DNA of 64,000 nt from Suilimivivens sp009774465 (lineage in GTDB: Bacteria; Bacillota; Clostridia; Lachnospirales; Lachnospiraceae), in contig CANDAE010000017.1 of the NCBI GenBank assembly GCA_947382645.1, forward strand, positions 9,959-73,958. The letters run 5' to 3'. Position 1 is the first letter of the stretch. Each line of letters begins with the position of its first letter. Below, one piece after another: positions 51,479-59,660 of this stretch. Under the pieces are notes generated by a model, which saw nothing but the letters and a program-made list of their open reading frames with translations, searched no databases and was not told where the DNA came from. The translations under genes were made by a program, and so were the position numbers.

Positions 51479-52454
51479 GGCCGGCATCATCATAGCCGCT
51501 TTTGCCATGCTTGTAATGATTGGAGTGATTTGTGTTTTAAGTGCAGGGAGAGCGGCAATGGATGGGTATAATTATCAGATATTTGGTTTTTCATTTGGTG
51601 GGAAGGCAGAGCTTCGCAATACAATTGAGCTTTCAACCTCAGAAGTAAGCAGTCTTAAGCTGGATTATGGCAGTAAAAATATTATTGTTTATGCTGCCTC
51701 TGATGATCAGATTACCATAAAAGAGTTTCTGTATAACGACCGTCCGGAAAATATGGCTTCTGTCACCTATGGAGAAGATAATCAGGTCACAGTGACGGGG
51801 GGAAATGTACGTACGATAGTGTTCTTTGGCTTTGGTATAGGAGGAGAGAGAGTTGAGGTATATATTCCGGACAGTGTACTTTCGGAATTATCCATTCAAA
51901 GCGGCAGTGGAAATATTACAGGTGAGCATGGAGGCGTTACAAAAGACGGAAGTGTTACGGTTACTGCCGGAAGTGGAAATATCAGATGGAAGGATATGGA
52001 TGCAGAAGCAATTTCGCTTCAGGCAGGGAGCGGTAATATTAATCTTACTGATTTAAAAGGCGATATCAGGATTCAAACCGGAAGCGGCAACATATCCGGA
52101 GATTCCTTAAGTGGGAGTGTGAGTGCAAGTGCAGGAAGCGGCAACATCACGCTGGCGGAATTTGCCGGCGGGGGAACAATTACTGCTAAAAGCGGCAATG
52201 TAAAAGTGGAAACATCTCAGGTGGACAGCGATTTAAGTATGCGGACCGGAAGCGGCAACATTAAGCTGAAAGTGCCCAAAGATTTACAGTTCCATTTAGA
52301 GATTCAGACTGGAAGCGGAAATATAAACACAGACTTTGATGAAGCATTATCCTACAATAAGAAGGGAAATAATGCGCAGGGGGATGTGGGAAGTAAACCG
52401 GAGATTAGCATTTTGCTGGAAGCTGGAAGCGGAAATGTGAAATTATCAGAATGA
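51468..52454 (+). CDS. DUF4097 beta-helix protein
   Basis: The 328-residue protein has an N-terminal membrane segment (AGIIIAAFAMLVMIGVICVL) and a repeat region of beta strands marked by SGN(I/V) turns: nine copies of GSGN or KSGN spaced by 18-30 residues. This is the DUF4097 fold, as in LiaX/YvlB-type envelope stress proteins. ATG at 51468 overlaps the XRE gene. Partner of the upstream regulator. Confidence 0.85.
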   Translation: MKNKAGIIIAAFAMLVMIGVICVLSAGRAAMDGYNYQIFGFSFGGKAELRNTIELSTSEVSSLKLDYGSKNIIVYAASDDQITIKEFLYNDRPENMASVTYGEDNQVTVTGGNVRTIVFFGFGIGGERVEVYIPDSVLSELSIQSGSGNITGEHGGVTKDGSVTVTAGSGNIRWKDMDAEAISLQAGSGNINLTDLKGDIRIQTGSGNISGDSLSGSVSASAGSGNITLAEFAGGGTITAKSGNVKVETSQVDSDLSMRTGSGNIKLKVPKDLQFHLEIQTGSGNINTDFDEALSYNKKGNNAQGDVGSKPEISILLEAGSGNVKLSE

Positions 52455-52467
52455 ACAATATAATTCA

Positions 52468-52487
52468 GGGGCTGGTATGCCAGCCCC
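52468..52487. terminator. GC-rich hairpin after the DUF4097 gene
   Basis: GGGGCTGG (52468-52475) and CCAGCCCC (52480-52487) with loop TATG. No T tract follows. Confidence 0.5.
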
Positions 52488-52556
52488 CTCACAGTGAAAT
52501 ACCCCCACAGCTAAGCTGCGGGACATCATAGCTTGAATGCGTAACAAGCCTGAACT

Positions 52557-53093
52557 TTACGAAGAAGTCCTGGGAGCAAACAGGCGTCCCCGGTATTTTT
52601 CCAAAGCAAACAGCAGGATCATTCCAAGCAGACCGCAGGATATAATTTCACCGACTGTCACAGTGATAAAGGATAACCAAAGAGGTCTGATACCATAAGC
52701 ATACAGTAATACAAAAGGAACGATAACTGCATTTGCGGCAACAGGAGGAATTGGAGCCAGCCATTTGAACCTGCGAAGCTTATAAGTAAGAACCGCACCC
52801 ACAAAGGTTGCAAAAGTTCCGAAAACAATATCCGGCAATGCACATCCGGTGAGAATATTGGACAGGAAACATCCAATTACAAGCCCTGGGATGGCAGTGG
52901 GGGTAAAATAAGGCAAAATCGTGAGTGCCTCTGAAAATCTCACCTGTATGGCATAATTGGCAAGGCCGAATGCGTTGGCAATAAAGGTGAGAACAACGTA
53001 GATGGCAGCAATCATAGCCGCCTGGATTAGAGGTAATACGTAGCCGGAATCCGGCCTGGTATATACCAGAGTTGGATTTTTTTGAGTTTTCAT
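52557..53093 (-). CDS. queT: QueT queuosine precursor transporter
   Basis: The 178-residue membrane protein has five or six segments and is the substrate-binding component of an ECF transporter for queuosine precursors: IQAAMIAAIYVVLTFIANAF, FGLANYAIQVRFSEALTILP, FTPTAIPGLVIGCFLSN. A preQ1 riboswitch in the leader confirms the substrate class. The energising ECF subunits are not in the window. Confidence 0.92.
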   Translation of the reverse strand: MKTQKNPTLVYTRPDSGYVLPLIQAAMIAAIYVVLTFIANAFGLANYAIQVRFSEALTILPYFTPTAIPGLVIGCFLSNILTGCALPDIVFGTFATFVGAVLTYKLRRFKWLAPIPPVAANAVIVPFVLLYAYGIRPLWLSFITVTVGEIISCGLLGMILLFALEKYRGRLFAPRTSS

Positions 53094-53099
53094 ATTTTT

Positions 53100-53145
53100 T
53101 CTCCTTTAGTTTTTTTGGCGAGTGGAAGGTCTCGAACACTCGGTG
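53100..53145 (-). promoter_or_regulatory. preQ1-I riboswitch controlling queT
   Basis: On the minus strand P1 is CGAGTG (53142-53137) with CACTCG (53124-53119); the loop starts TTC and contains ACCTT; the A-rich tail AAAAAAACTAA (53116-53106) runs into the Shine-Dalgarno AAAGGAG (53107-53101). This matches the preQ1 class I consensus. As the tail overlaps the RBS, preQ1 binding should block translation of queT. Confidence 0.88.
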
Positions 53146-53163
53146 CATAAAGAGCACCTACTT

Positions 53164-53191
53164 AGTATAGCATGGGATAAAGAATTGTCAA
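53164..53191 (-). promoter_or_regulatory. Promoter of queT
   Basis: On the minus strand TTGACA (53191-53186) and TATACT (53169-53164) are 16 nt apart. The start site would be about 15 nt before the riboswitch. Confidence 0.75.
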
Positions 53192-53204
53192 TAGAGGGAA
53201 CAAA

Positions 53205-53915
53205 ATGCTGATTGCTGTTTGTGATGACGAAAAATTTTACAGGGAAAAGGTTCAAAAGCTTCTGGAGCACTACCTTTTGGCTCATAAAATAAATTATACA
53301 ATTCAGTTGTTTGCATCAGGAGAAGAATTTTTACAGGAAAGTGAAAATAAGGTAAAATTTGATATTGTATTTATGGATATCAATATGAGCAGGCTGGATG
53401 GAATAAAGACAGCACTGCAGATGCGTTCCGTTCATTCCCATACTTATATTGTGCTGATTACAGCTTTTATCCAATATGCCCTGGAGGGCTATAAGGTGGA
53501 TGCAGTGCGGTATATTATGAAAGATACGCTGGATACGGCATTGGATGAATGCATGAATACCATTTTAAAGAAAATGCAGTTTTCCCAAATAAGCTTTTCC
53601 TTTTTGGAAGGGGAAAAATGGCTGTATACGGACAATATTTTCTATGTGGAAAGTCAAAGACATAAGGCAGTCTTTTTCTATCTGGATGTGAAAATGGAAC
53701 AGTATCATATTTACGAGAAGCTGGATGTGATAGCAGAAAGGCTTTCCGGCTATGGTTTTCTTCGCATTCATAAAAGCTATCTGGTGAATATGAAGCACAT
53801 TTGCAGGATCAGTAATTATGTGGCATATTTGGATAATGGTGAAGAACTGCCGGTTCCGCGCCTTAAGTATCAGGCGGTAAAAGAGAAATTTGTAGCTTTT
53901 AAAGGAGCAATGTGA
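53205..53915 (+). CDS. LytTR-family response regulator
   Basis: The 236-residue protein has a receiver domain (AVCDDEKFYREKV, phosphoacceptor Asp in VFMDINMSRLDG) and a LytTR DNA-binding domain (about 125-230: LYTDNIFYVESQRHKAVFF, GFLRIHKSYLVNMKHI). It resembles AgrA. Its ATG-coupled partner kinase follows. No agrB or agrD gene is present nearby, so the input is not the standard peptide system encoded in place. Confidence 0.9.
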   Translation: MLIAVCDDEKFYREKVQKLLEHYLLAHKINYTIQLFASGEEFLQESENKVKFDIVFMDINMSRLDGIKTALQMRSVHSHTYIVLITAFIQYALEGYKVDAVRYIMKDTLDTALDECMNTILKKMQFSQISFSFLEGEKWLYTDNIFYVESQRHKAVFFYLDVKMEQYHIYEKLDVIAERLSGYGFLRIHKSYLVNMKHICRISNYVAYLDNGEELPVPRLKYQAVKEKFVAFKGAM

Positions 53916-55213
53916 TGGGGAATCTTGTAAAATGTGTTGTGTTTGCTTTTATAATGGGCGTAAGCTGCAGATTGTTCTTTGAAACCTTTGAAAATGGACG
54001 TAAATGGCGCTATATATTGATGAAGCAGATTCCTGTATTTATGTGTATGGCTGGATTTATTATCATTTCTTTTTCAGAGATTCCGCCCTATATTTTTCAG
54101 CCTGTACGTTTTATACTGGTAGTTTTTATTACAGGGCAGATTTGCTTTCAGGTTAAGGTATGGAAAAACCTGATTTTATCAGTGATGTTCTGCGCTGTTT
54201 ACTGGATTCTGGCGATGTTGATTGTGTCTATGGTCTATGCATTTCCGGTTTTAGAGAAAATAAAGCTTCATAATATTTCAGAATCAGTTACAATTTTTGT
54301 TTTCTTTTTTGTTATGGCTTTTTTTCACAGCAGATTTAAGAACATAGGCAGTGGATTGGAAAAGGGAAGAAGCTGGATGAAACTTTCCCTTTTTCCCATA
54401 TTTGGAATGGTGGTAATTATGGCTATCAGCATGATGGAGTGGGAGGGGAGTATCGAGGACAGATATGCCAAGCTGGCAGCAATTTCAGGATTTGCCCTGA
54501 TTAATTTATGTGTATTCTGGTATGTGGATGATATGATGAAAAAGGAAGCGGAGGTGCAGAGGCTGCGGCTGCTTCATGCGCATACCCAGGATCAGATGGA
54601 ATTGTACCGGAATATGCAGAAAAATTATGAGCAGCAAAGGCGGCAGATGCATGATTATAAGAACCAGTTAAACTGTATTTCGGGAATGATCAGCAGCGGT
54701 CAGATGACAGAAACTTTATCTTATATCACAAAACTGACAGGAAGCCTTAAGAAAAGCGCAGATTACGTAAATACCAATCACGCAGCGGTAAATGTGGTGT
54801 TGAATCAGAAATATCAGGAGGCCTGTGAAAAAAATATTGCCATGATGATTTCCGTCAACGATCTGTCCGGGCTTACAATGAGTGAGGAGGAGATTGTAAC
54901 CCTGTTGGTAAATCTGCTGGATAATGCAATTGAGGCATGTGAAAAACTGGAGGATGGCAGGACCATACAGTTTAAGATGATGCTGGAAGATGGTCAACTG
55001 ATTTTATCCTGCAAAAATCCGGTAAAGGAAAAGGTGGATATAGAGGGAAAGAGGGTTCCAAGCAGTAAAAAAGACAGATTTAATCATGGAATCGGTCTTA
55101 TGAATATAGATTCTGTGATTAGAAAAAATGGTGGAACGAGTATTATAAAGTGTGAGGATGGATGGTTTTATTTTTCAGCAATGGTTCCCCTTAATGAGTT
55201 ATTGCAGGTATAG
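53915..55213 (+). CDS. GHKL-type sensor histidine kinase
   Basis: About 432 residues with six predicted membrane segments in the first 215, a DHp-like helix with QRRQMHDYKNQLNCI (His in MHDYKNQ) and a GHKL ATPase domain (LLVNLLDNAIEACEKLEDGR, HGIGLMNIDSVI). The type pairs with LytTR regulators. ATG at 53915 follows AAAGGAG; a GTG 3 nt earlier also overlaps the regulator stop. Confidence 0.9.
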   Translation: MGNLVKCVVFAFIMGVSCRLFFETFENGRKWRYILMKQIPVFMCMAGFIIISFSEIPPYIFQPVRFILVVFITGQICFQVKVWKNLILSVMFCAVYWILAMLIVSMVYAFPVLEKIKLHNISESVTIFVFFFVMAFFHSRFKNIGSGLEKGRSWMKLSLFPIFGMVVIMAISMMEWEGSIEDRYAKLAAISGFALINLCVFWYVDDMMKKEAEVQRLRLLHAHTQDQMELYRNMQKNYEQQRRQMHDYKNQLNCISGMISSGQMTETLSYITKLTGSLKKSADYVNTNHAAVNVVLNQKYQEACEKNIAMMISVNDLSGLTMSEEEIVTLLVNLLDNAIEACEKLEDGRTIQFKMMLEDGQLILSCKNPVKEKVDIEGKRVPSSKKDRFNHGIGLMNIDSVIRKNGGTSIIKCEDGWFYFSAMVPLNELLQV

Positions 55214-55238
55214 GTAATTCACTTGTTTGCTTATTTGA

Positions 55239-55262
55239 AAAGGCGCGGCGGCGTCTTTTTTT
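55239..55262 (+). terminator. Terminator of the first LytTR/GHKL operon
   Basis: AAAGGCGC (55239-55246), loop GGCG, GCGTCTTT (55251-55258) with one G-U pair, then T to 55262. Confidence 0.8.
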
Positions 55263-55409
55263 GCTTTCCAACCGTCGATTCGTGGTGGAGTTGTTGTAGC
55301 TGCAGGTTTGGCGAAATATAATAAACGTGCTGAGGACGCATGATAAGAACGCTCAGAGAGCATCAATAGTTTGCTGCAGGAAAAACAGAAATGAAGGGCA
55401 GGGAAGGAT

Positions 55410-56198
55410 ATGGAATTAAGGTTGAAAAACAGAATATGGTTGATATTGGTGGTAAGTATTTTATTGCTGGCAGGCTGCGGCTTTCAGGAAAAGGATGAGG
55501 GGAAAAAGGAAACGCCGGAGCAGGTTCTTAACCAGACAATGGAAAGTTTAAAGGAACTGGATTTGGAAAAATTTAATGAATGTACAGACAATTATGTCAG
55601 CACGGAACGCAACTGGCTTGGCGTTCCGGTGAGAAAAGAATATAAAGTATTCAGTGAGCTTCTACAGCCAGGTTTTAAGGGAGGAAAAAGGTATGAAGCA
55701 AGCTATAAGCTGGCAGAAAAAATTGTGGAGCATATGACATGGGAGATAAAGGATGTACGCCAGGACGGTGAAAAGGCAGAGATAGATATAGAAATTTCAA
55801 ATATTGATATGCAGAAAGTTATGGGGGAATACGAAATTCTTATTCTGGAAAATATGCTGGAAAGTGAAGGGAGCGGTATCGGGCAATTGATCAGAGATAT
55901 GTTAGATCTGGGAAATGGAAAAGAAGACCTGATTAATCTTATGGATAACGCTGGCAGCGAACAAGGCTGCAGGATGGGAGTTGTCGTAGAAGTATATCAG
56001 AAAGAAGGGCAGTGGAAGGTTAATATCAGTGATGATTTTATTAATGCCTTTATGGGAAATATAATGGCAGAAGAATATCCGGAAGATCTGGAACAAAGAA
56101 TTGATGAGCTGACAAAAAGTTATGAGAAAAAAATGGAAGAATGGGGAGAAAAGCTGGCAGAGGATGCGGAAGAATGGATGAGTAATCTGGAAAGATAA
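55410..56198 (+). CDS. Lipoprotein of unknown function
   Basis: The 262-residue protein has a lipoprotein signal (WLILVVSILLLAGC, lipobox LAGC), followed by a DUF-type ligand domain with TPEQVLNQTMESLKELDLEK and MEVDIEISNID-like sequence. The C-terminal third is helical and acidic. It is exposed on the outer surface of the membrane and may feed into the neighbouring signal genes. I do not recognise the family. GGAAGGAT precedes the ATG. Confidence 0.75.
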   Translation: MELRLKNRIWLILVVSILLLAGCGFQEKDEGKKETPEQVLNQTMESLKELDLEKFNECTDNYVSTERNWLGVPVRKEYKVFSELLQPGFKGGKRYEASYKLAEKIVEHMTWEIKDVRQDGEKAEIDIEISNIDMQKVMGEYEILILENMLESEGSGIGQLIRDMLDLGNGKEDLINLMDNAGSEQGCRMGVVVEVYQKEGQWKVNISDDFINAFMGNIMAEEYPEDLEQRIDELTKSYEKKMEEWGEKLAEDAEEWMSNLER

Positions 56199-56214
56199 AT
56201 CTGGGAATTTAAAT

Positions 56215-56243
56215 TTGATTGAGGAGGCAGGCTGTGGTATGGT
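56215..56243 (+). promoter_or_regulatory. Likely promoter of the double response regulator
   Basis: TTGATT (56215-56220) and TATGGT (56238-56243) are 17 nt apart, 38 nt before the start codon. Confidence 0.5.
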
Positions 56244-56281
56244 AATATAAGCATTAAAGTTTATGCAGGGAGGCCTAAACC

Positions 56282-57757
56282 ATGCGGATGGCAATTTGTG
56301 ATGACGATGAACAGGAGATTTCCTACTTTTCAAAGCTGATTTCAGAATATCAAATAAGCAGAGGCGTTAATTTTGACTGCCATTTTTTTCATAACAGTAT
56401 TGATTTTTTGTGCGATATAAAAGGGGGAGAATATCAGCTTGTTTTGCTGAATGTGCTTATGCCGGAGGTAAGTGGGATGCAGGCGGCACAGGAATTGAGG
56501 GAGCTTGATAAAAATGTAAAGATAATTTTTATATCTGCATCACCGGAATTTGCCCTGGAAAGTTATCGTGTGGGAGCATATCACTACCTGCTTAAACCTG
56601 TAGAGGCTGATTTGTTTTTTTCACTGCTGGATACCATAAGAAGCGAGCTGCTTATGCAGGAAGAGCAGGGGCTTATGTTAAAAAGCAGGGAGGGAGTCGT
56701 CAGGATATCTTTTGCAGGACTTGAATATGTGGAAGTAATCAATAAGACAGTGTCTTTTCATTTGGCGAATGGCGTAATTTACGAAGTGACCGCTGCCCTT
56801 GCCGATTTTGAGGCAAAGCTCTTGTCCAGATCTGAGTTTATAAAGACACACTGGGCTTATCTTGTCAATTTAAATTATGTTCAGTCAGTTGGTACAGATT
56901 GTATTATGACGAAAAACGGCCATAGTATTCCAGTGTCAAGGCAGCGGCATAATCAGGTTCAGGATGCCTATATGCACTTTTGGATTCAGGCAGGAAAAAA
57001 GGGTTCAGAAGGCACCGCGCAGAATGCAGCAGTTTTAGAAAAGGAGGAACGTGCCGAAGGGCCCTGGAGGATTCTTCTGGTGGATGATGATCCTGCGGAA
57101 CGCACCTTCTGGGCAGATATTCTGCGCAGTCATGGCTGTGAGGTATTACTGGCGGAAAATGGAAATGACGCACTAAAGCTGGTTATGGATAAGTCTTGCG
57201 ACTGTGTATTGCTGGATGTGATGATTCCTGGCGAGGACGGGTTTTCCATTTGTGAAAAGCTTCACAAGCTGGTGCAGGCACCTGTTATTTTCTTAAGCAG
57301 TCTTACCGAAGCAGATAGGCAGGTGGATGGGTTTGCAGCCGGGGGTATCGACTATATTACCAAAGATACGCCTGTAGAACTTTTCTGGGCAAAGGTGGAA
57401 ACCCGTATTAAACTGGCTATGTCTGACCGTACTCAGGTTCGCTATGGCCCTCTTCTTCTGGATTTGACAAAGCGCAGAGTGATGCTGAATGAGGAAGAAC
57501 TGCTTCTTACCCCTATTGAGTTTGATATTTTATGGTGCCTTTCAGAACATACGGGCGGTATTTTAAGTCTGGAGGAAATTTTTAACAGGATTTGGGGCAG
57601 CCAGCATTGGGTTGATGAACAAATGGTGCAGATACACATGTCAAGGCTTCGGAGAAAGATGGAAAAGGCGTGGGGAGAGCATCATTTTATTGAGGCTGTA
57701 TGGGGGCAGGGATATCGCTTTGTTCCGCCATATGGAGGTATGCATGAAAGGATATAA
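56282..57757 (+). CDS. Fused double response regulator: LytTR unit plus OmpR-type unit
   Basis: The 491-residue protein is two complete regulators joined end to end. Residues 1-120 are a receiver (AICDDDEQE) and 130-235 a LytTR DNA-binding domain (LEYVEVINKTVSFHL, SEFIKTHWAYLVNLNYV). After a linker, residues 262-380 are a second receiver (ILLVDDDPAERTF) and 390-490 an OmpR-type winged helix (LLLTPIEFDILWCL, MVQIHMSRLRRKM, GQGYRFVPP). In the first receiver Asp is replaced by Asn57 (LLNVLMPEVSG); the second keeps Asp312 (LLDVMIPGEDG). Its kinase overlaps by 14 nt. Confidence 0.9.
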   Translation: MRMAICDDDEQEISYFSKLISEYQISRGVNFDCHFFHNSIDFLCDIKGGEYQLVLLNVLMPEVSGMQAAQELRELDKNVKIIFISASPEFALESYRVGAYHYLLKPVEADLFFSLLDTIRSELLMQEEQGLMLKSREGVVRISFAGLEYVEVINKTVSFHLANGVIYEVTAALADFEAKLLSRSEFIKTHWAYLVNLNYVQSVGTDCIMTKNGHSIPVSRQRHNQVQDAYMHFWIQAGKKGSEGTAQNAAVLEKEERAEGPWRILLVDDDPAERTFWADILRSHGCEVLLAENGNDALKLVMDKSCDCVLLDVMIPGEDGFSICEKLHKLVQAPVIFLSSLTEADRQVDGFAAGGIDYITKDTPVELFWAKVETRIKLAMSDRTQVRYGPLLLDLTKRRVMLNEEELLLTPIEFDILWCLSEHTGGILSLEEIFNRIWGSQHWVDEQMVQIHMSRLRRKMEKAWGEHHFIEAVWGQGYRFVPPYGGMHERI

Positions 57758-59657
57758 AAACTGGTGGCTTCCGCTGTCAGTTTTAATTTTACTGGCAGGC
57801 TTTCTAAATTTTCTTTTTTACTTTGACAATAAATACCAGACGCCGCCTCCCTATGGAAGATCAGGAATGATAATGCTAAGTGAACGGGATTTAGACAGAG
57901 AGCAGCCGATTTTTCTTATTGACGGGTGGATGCTTACTGATGAACGGGTAACAGATATGTTTACCTATATTGGCGAGTTTTCCAACCTCCAGCGTGGGGA
58001 TATGTGGGCTTCTCCTCACGGACAGGCATGCTATGAACTGACTTTATGTTATGAGGGCGATTCTCAGGTTGTATCCGTGGATTTTCCACAGATTTCGTCA
58101 GATTATACTGTTTTTATGGACGGGTATGAGCTTGCGGAAGGTACTGGAAAAGGCAGGATCACATTTTTACTTACACCGGGAAGTCATCATCTTTTAGTGG
58201 AAACTTTATCAGAACTGGGATATTATAGCGGAATGTATTTTCCGCCTGCGCTGGGAACTGTTGAGGCTTTTTCTCGTGTGAACAATATCCAGAGCTTTGC
58301 CTATGCGGCGGCATTTTTGCTGCCATTGGTGCTGGCGGTGTTTACCTTGTTTTTATGGCAGACAGGAGGAAAGCTCAGCCGCTGTTTCGGATTGTTGTGC
58401 TGCAGCTACGCCCTCTATATGTTTCGCTATTTTGTATTTCTTTATTCCATGCCTGTAGCTCCATATTGGTTTTTGGTGCAGAATCTGGCGTTATATTGCC
58501 TGTGCTTTTATGTAGTATTGCTTACTGCGCTGGCTTCTGAGAGTACAAGTGGAAAAGCATGGCGGTGGATGCGGCGAGTTTTACTGATATTGCCGGTGGT
58601 TTTAATGCTGCTGTGCCTGCTGACTCCGATTATTACATGGGCAGTTTGGATGCATGGAAGACTGACGGATATTTACTATGTTTTTACCTTTTTCTGCGTG
58701 GCCTTTTTTGCAGTTAAGGGCATGAAAAAGCAAAACTGGGAAAGTCATTATACACTGACAGGCTGTGCGGTTTTTGGGACAGGGCTGTTTGCCAATCTGG
58801 TTTTTTCCAATCGCTTTGAACCAATTTATTTTTTCTGGCAGTTTGAATGGTGCAGTCTTTTACTGGTTTTAGTGTTCGGCGCTATGATGATATCACGCAG
58901 CCGCCGGCTTCTTGTAGAAAATGACATGCTGACGAATCATTTGGAAGAACAGGTAAAAAAGCGGACGGAAGAAGTCACGCAGCTTTTAGACGAGCGCAAG
59001 GCCTTCTTTTCCGATATGGCACATGACTTAAAGGCACCGGTATTTGCAACCCGCTCCTTTATTGAGGCGATTCGAAAAAGCGGTGTGGGCGTGGATGCGG
59101 AACTGCAGGGCTATCTTGATCAGGCGGAGGCAAAACAGCAGGAAATGGCCCGCCGCCTTCAGGGGCTTTCTACAATTAATGAGCTGGATAAGATTAAAGG
59201 TGAACAGATACGAATAGCAATTGGAGAGGTACTTTCAGAAGTTTATGCCGCTTATCATGGAGAGGCGGAAGTGCAGTCAGTTTATTTTGTGGTGAAGCAG
59301 TTGGGAGAGGAGGCGTTCCTGATGGCGCAGCCGGAAAAGTTGAATATTCTCTTTGAAAATCTGGTTTACAATGCTCTTAAAGCAACGCCCCGTAATGGAA
59401 GCATTACAGTATCTGCCCGCACGAAAGAGGATAAAATCAATATTATCGTAGAAGATACCGGATGCGGTATTCCAGAGGAAGAACTGCCGCTTGTTTTTCA
59501 GCGGTTTTATGTGGGAAAGAGTAACCGAAAAACCGGAACAGGACTGGGACTATATATTGTGCACAGCATTGTAACGGAAATGGGGGGCAAAATCAGTGTC
59601 TCCTCTACAGTGGGCAGGGGAACAAAATTTATCATGGAATTTCCCAAAGATAATTAA
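57744..59657 (+). CDS. 7TM-type sensor histidine kinase
   Basis: About 637 residues. An N-terminal membrane segment, an outer beta domain (about 70-180), seven membrane segments (about 180-380), a DHp helix with FFSDMAHDLKAPVFATRSFI (His in MAHDLKAP) and an ATPase domain (LVYNALKATPRNGSITVSAR, DTGCGIPEEELPLVFQRFYV, GTGLGLYIVHSIV). This is the 7TMR-DISM architecture. ATG at 57744 follows GGAGG and overlaps the regulator gene by 14 nt. It should phosphorylate the second receiver of the double regulator. Confidence 0.88.
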   Translation: MKGYKNWWLPLSVLILLAGFLNFLFYFDNKYQTPPPYGRSGMIMLSERDLDREQPIFLIDGWMLTDERVTDMFTYIGEFSNLQRGDMWASPHGQACYELTLCYEGDSQVVSVDFPQISSDYTVFMDGYELAEGTGKGRITFLLTPGSHHLLVETLSELGYYSGMYFPPALGTVEAFSRVNNIQSFAYAAAFLLPLVLAVFTLFLWQTGGKLSRCFGLLCCSYALYMFRYFVFLYSMPVAPYWFLVQNLALYCLCFYVVLLTALASESTSGKAWRWMRRVLLILPVVLMLLCLLTPIITWAVWMHGRLTDIYYVFTFFCVAFFAVKGMKKQNWESHYTLTGCAVFGTGLFANLVFSNRFEPIYFFWQFEWCSLLLVLVFGAMMISRSRRLLVENDMLTNHLEEQVKKRTEEVTQLLDERKAFFSDMAHDLKAPVFATRSFIEAIRKSGVGVDAELQGYLDQAEAKQQEMARRLQGLSTINELDKIKGEQIRIAIGEVLSEVYAAYHGEAEVQSVYFVVKQLGEEAFLMAQPEKLNILFENLVYNALKATPRNGSITVSARTKEDKINIIVEDTGCGIPEEELPLVFQRFYVGKSNRKTGTGLGLYIVHSIVTEMGGKISVSSTVGRGTKFIMEFPKDN

Positions 59658-59660
59658 AAA

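Noticed and set aside
51888..52454. GSGN-coding repeats as a DNA repeat or CRISPR-like array
   Set aside because: The repeats are coding, vary at the DNA level and follow the beta-strand spacing of DUF4097.
53205..55409. A complete agr-type peptide system
   Set aside because: Only the regulator and kinase are present; no AgrB-like protease or AgrD-like peptide frame was found near them.
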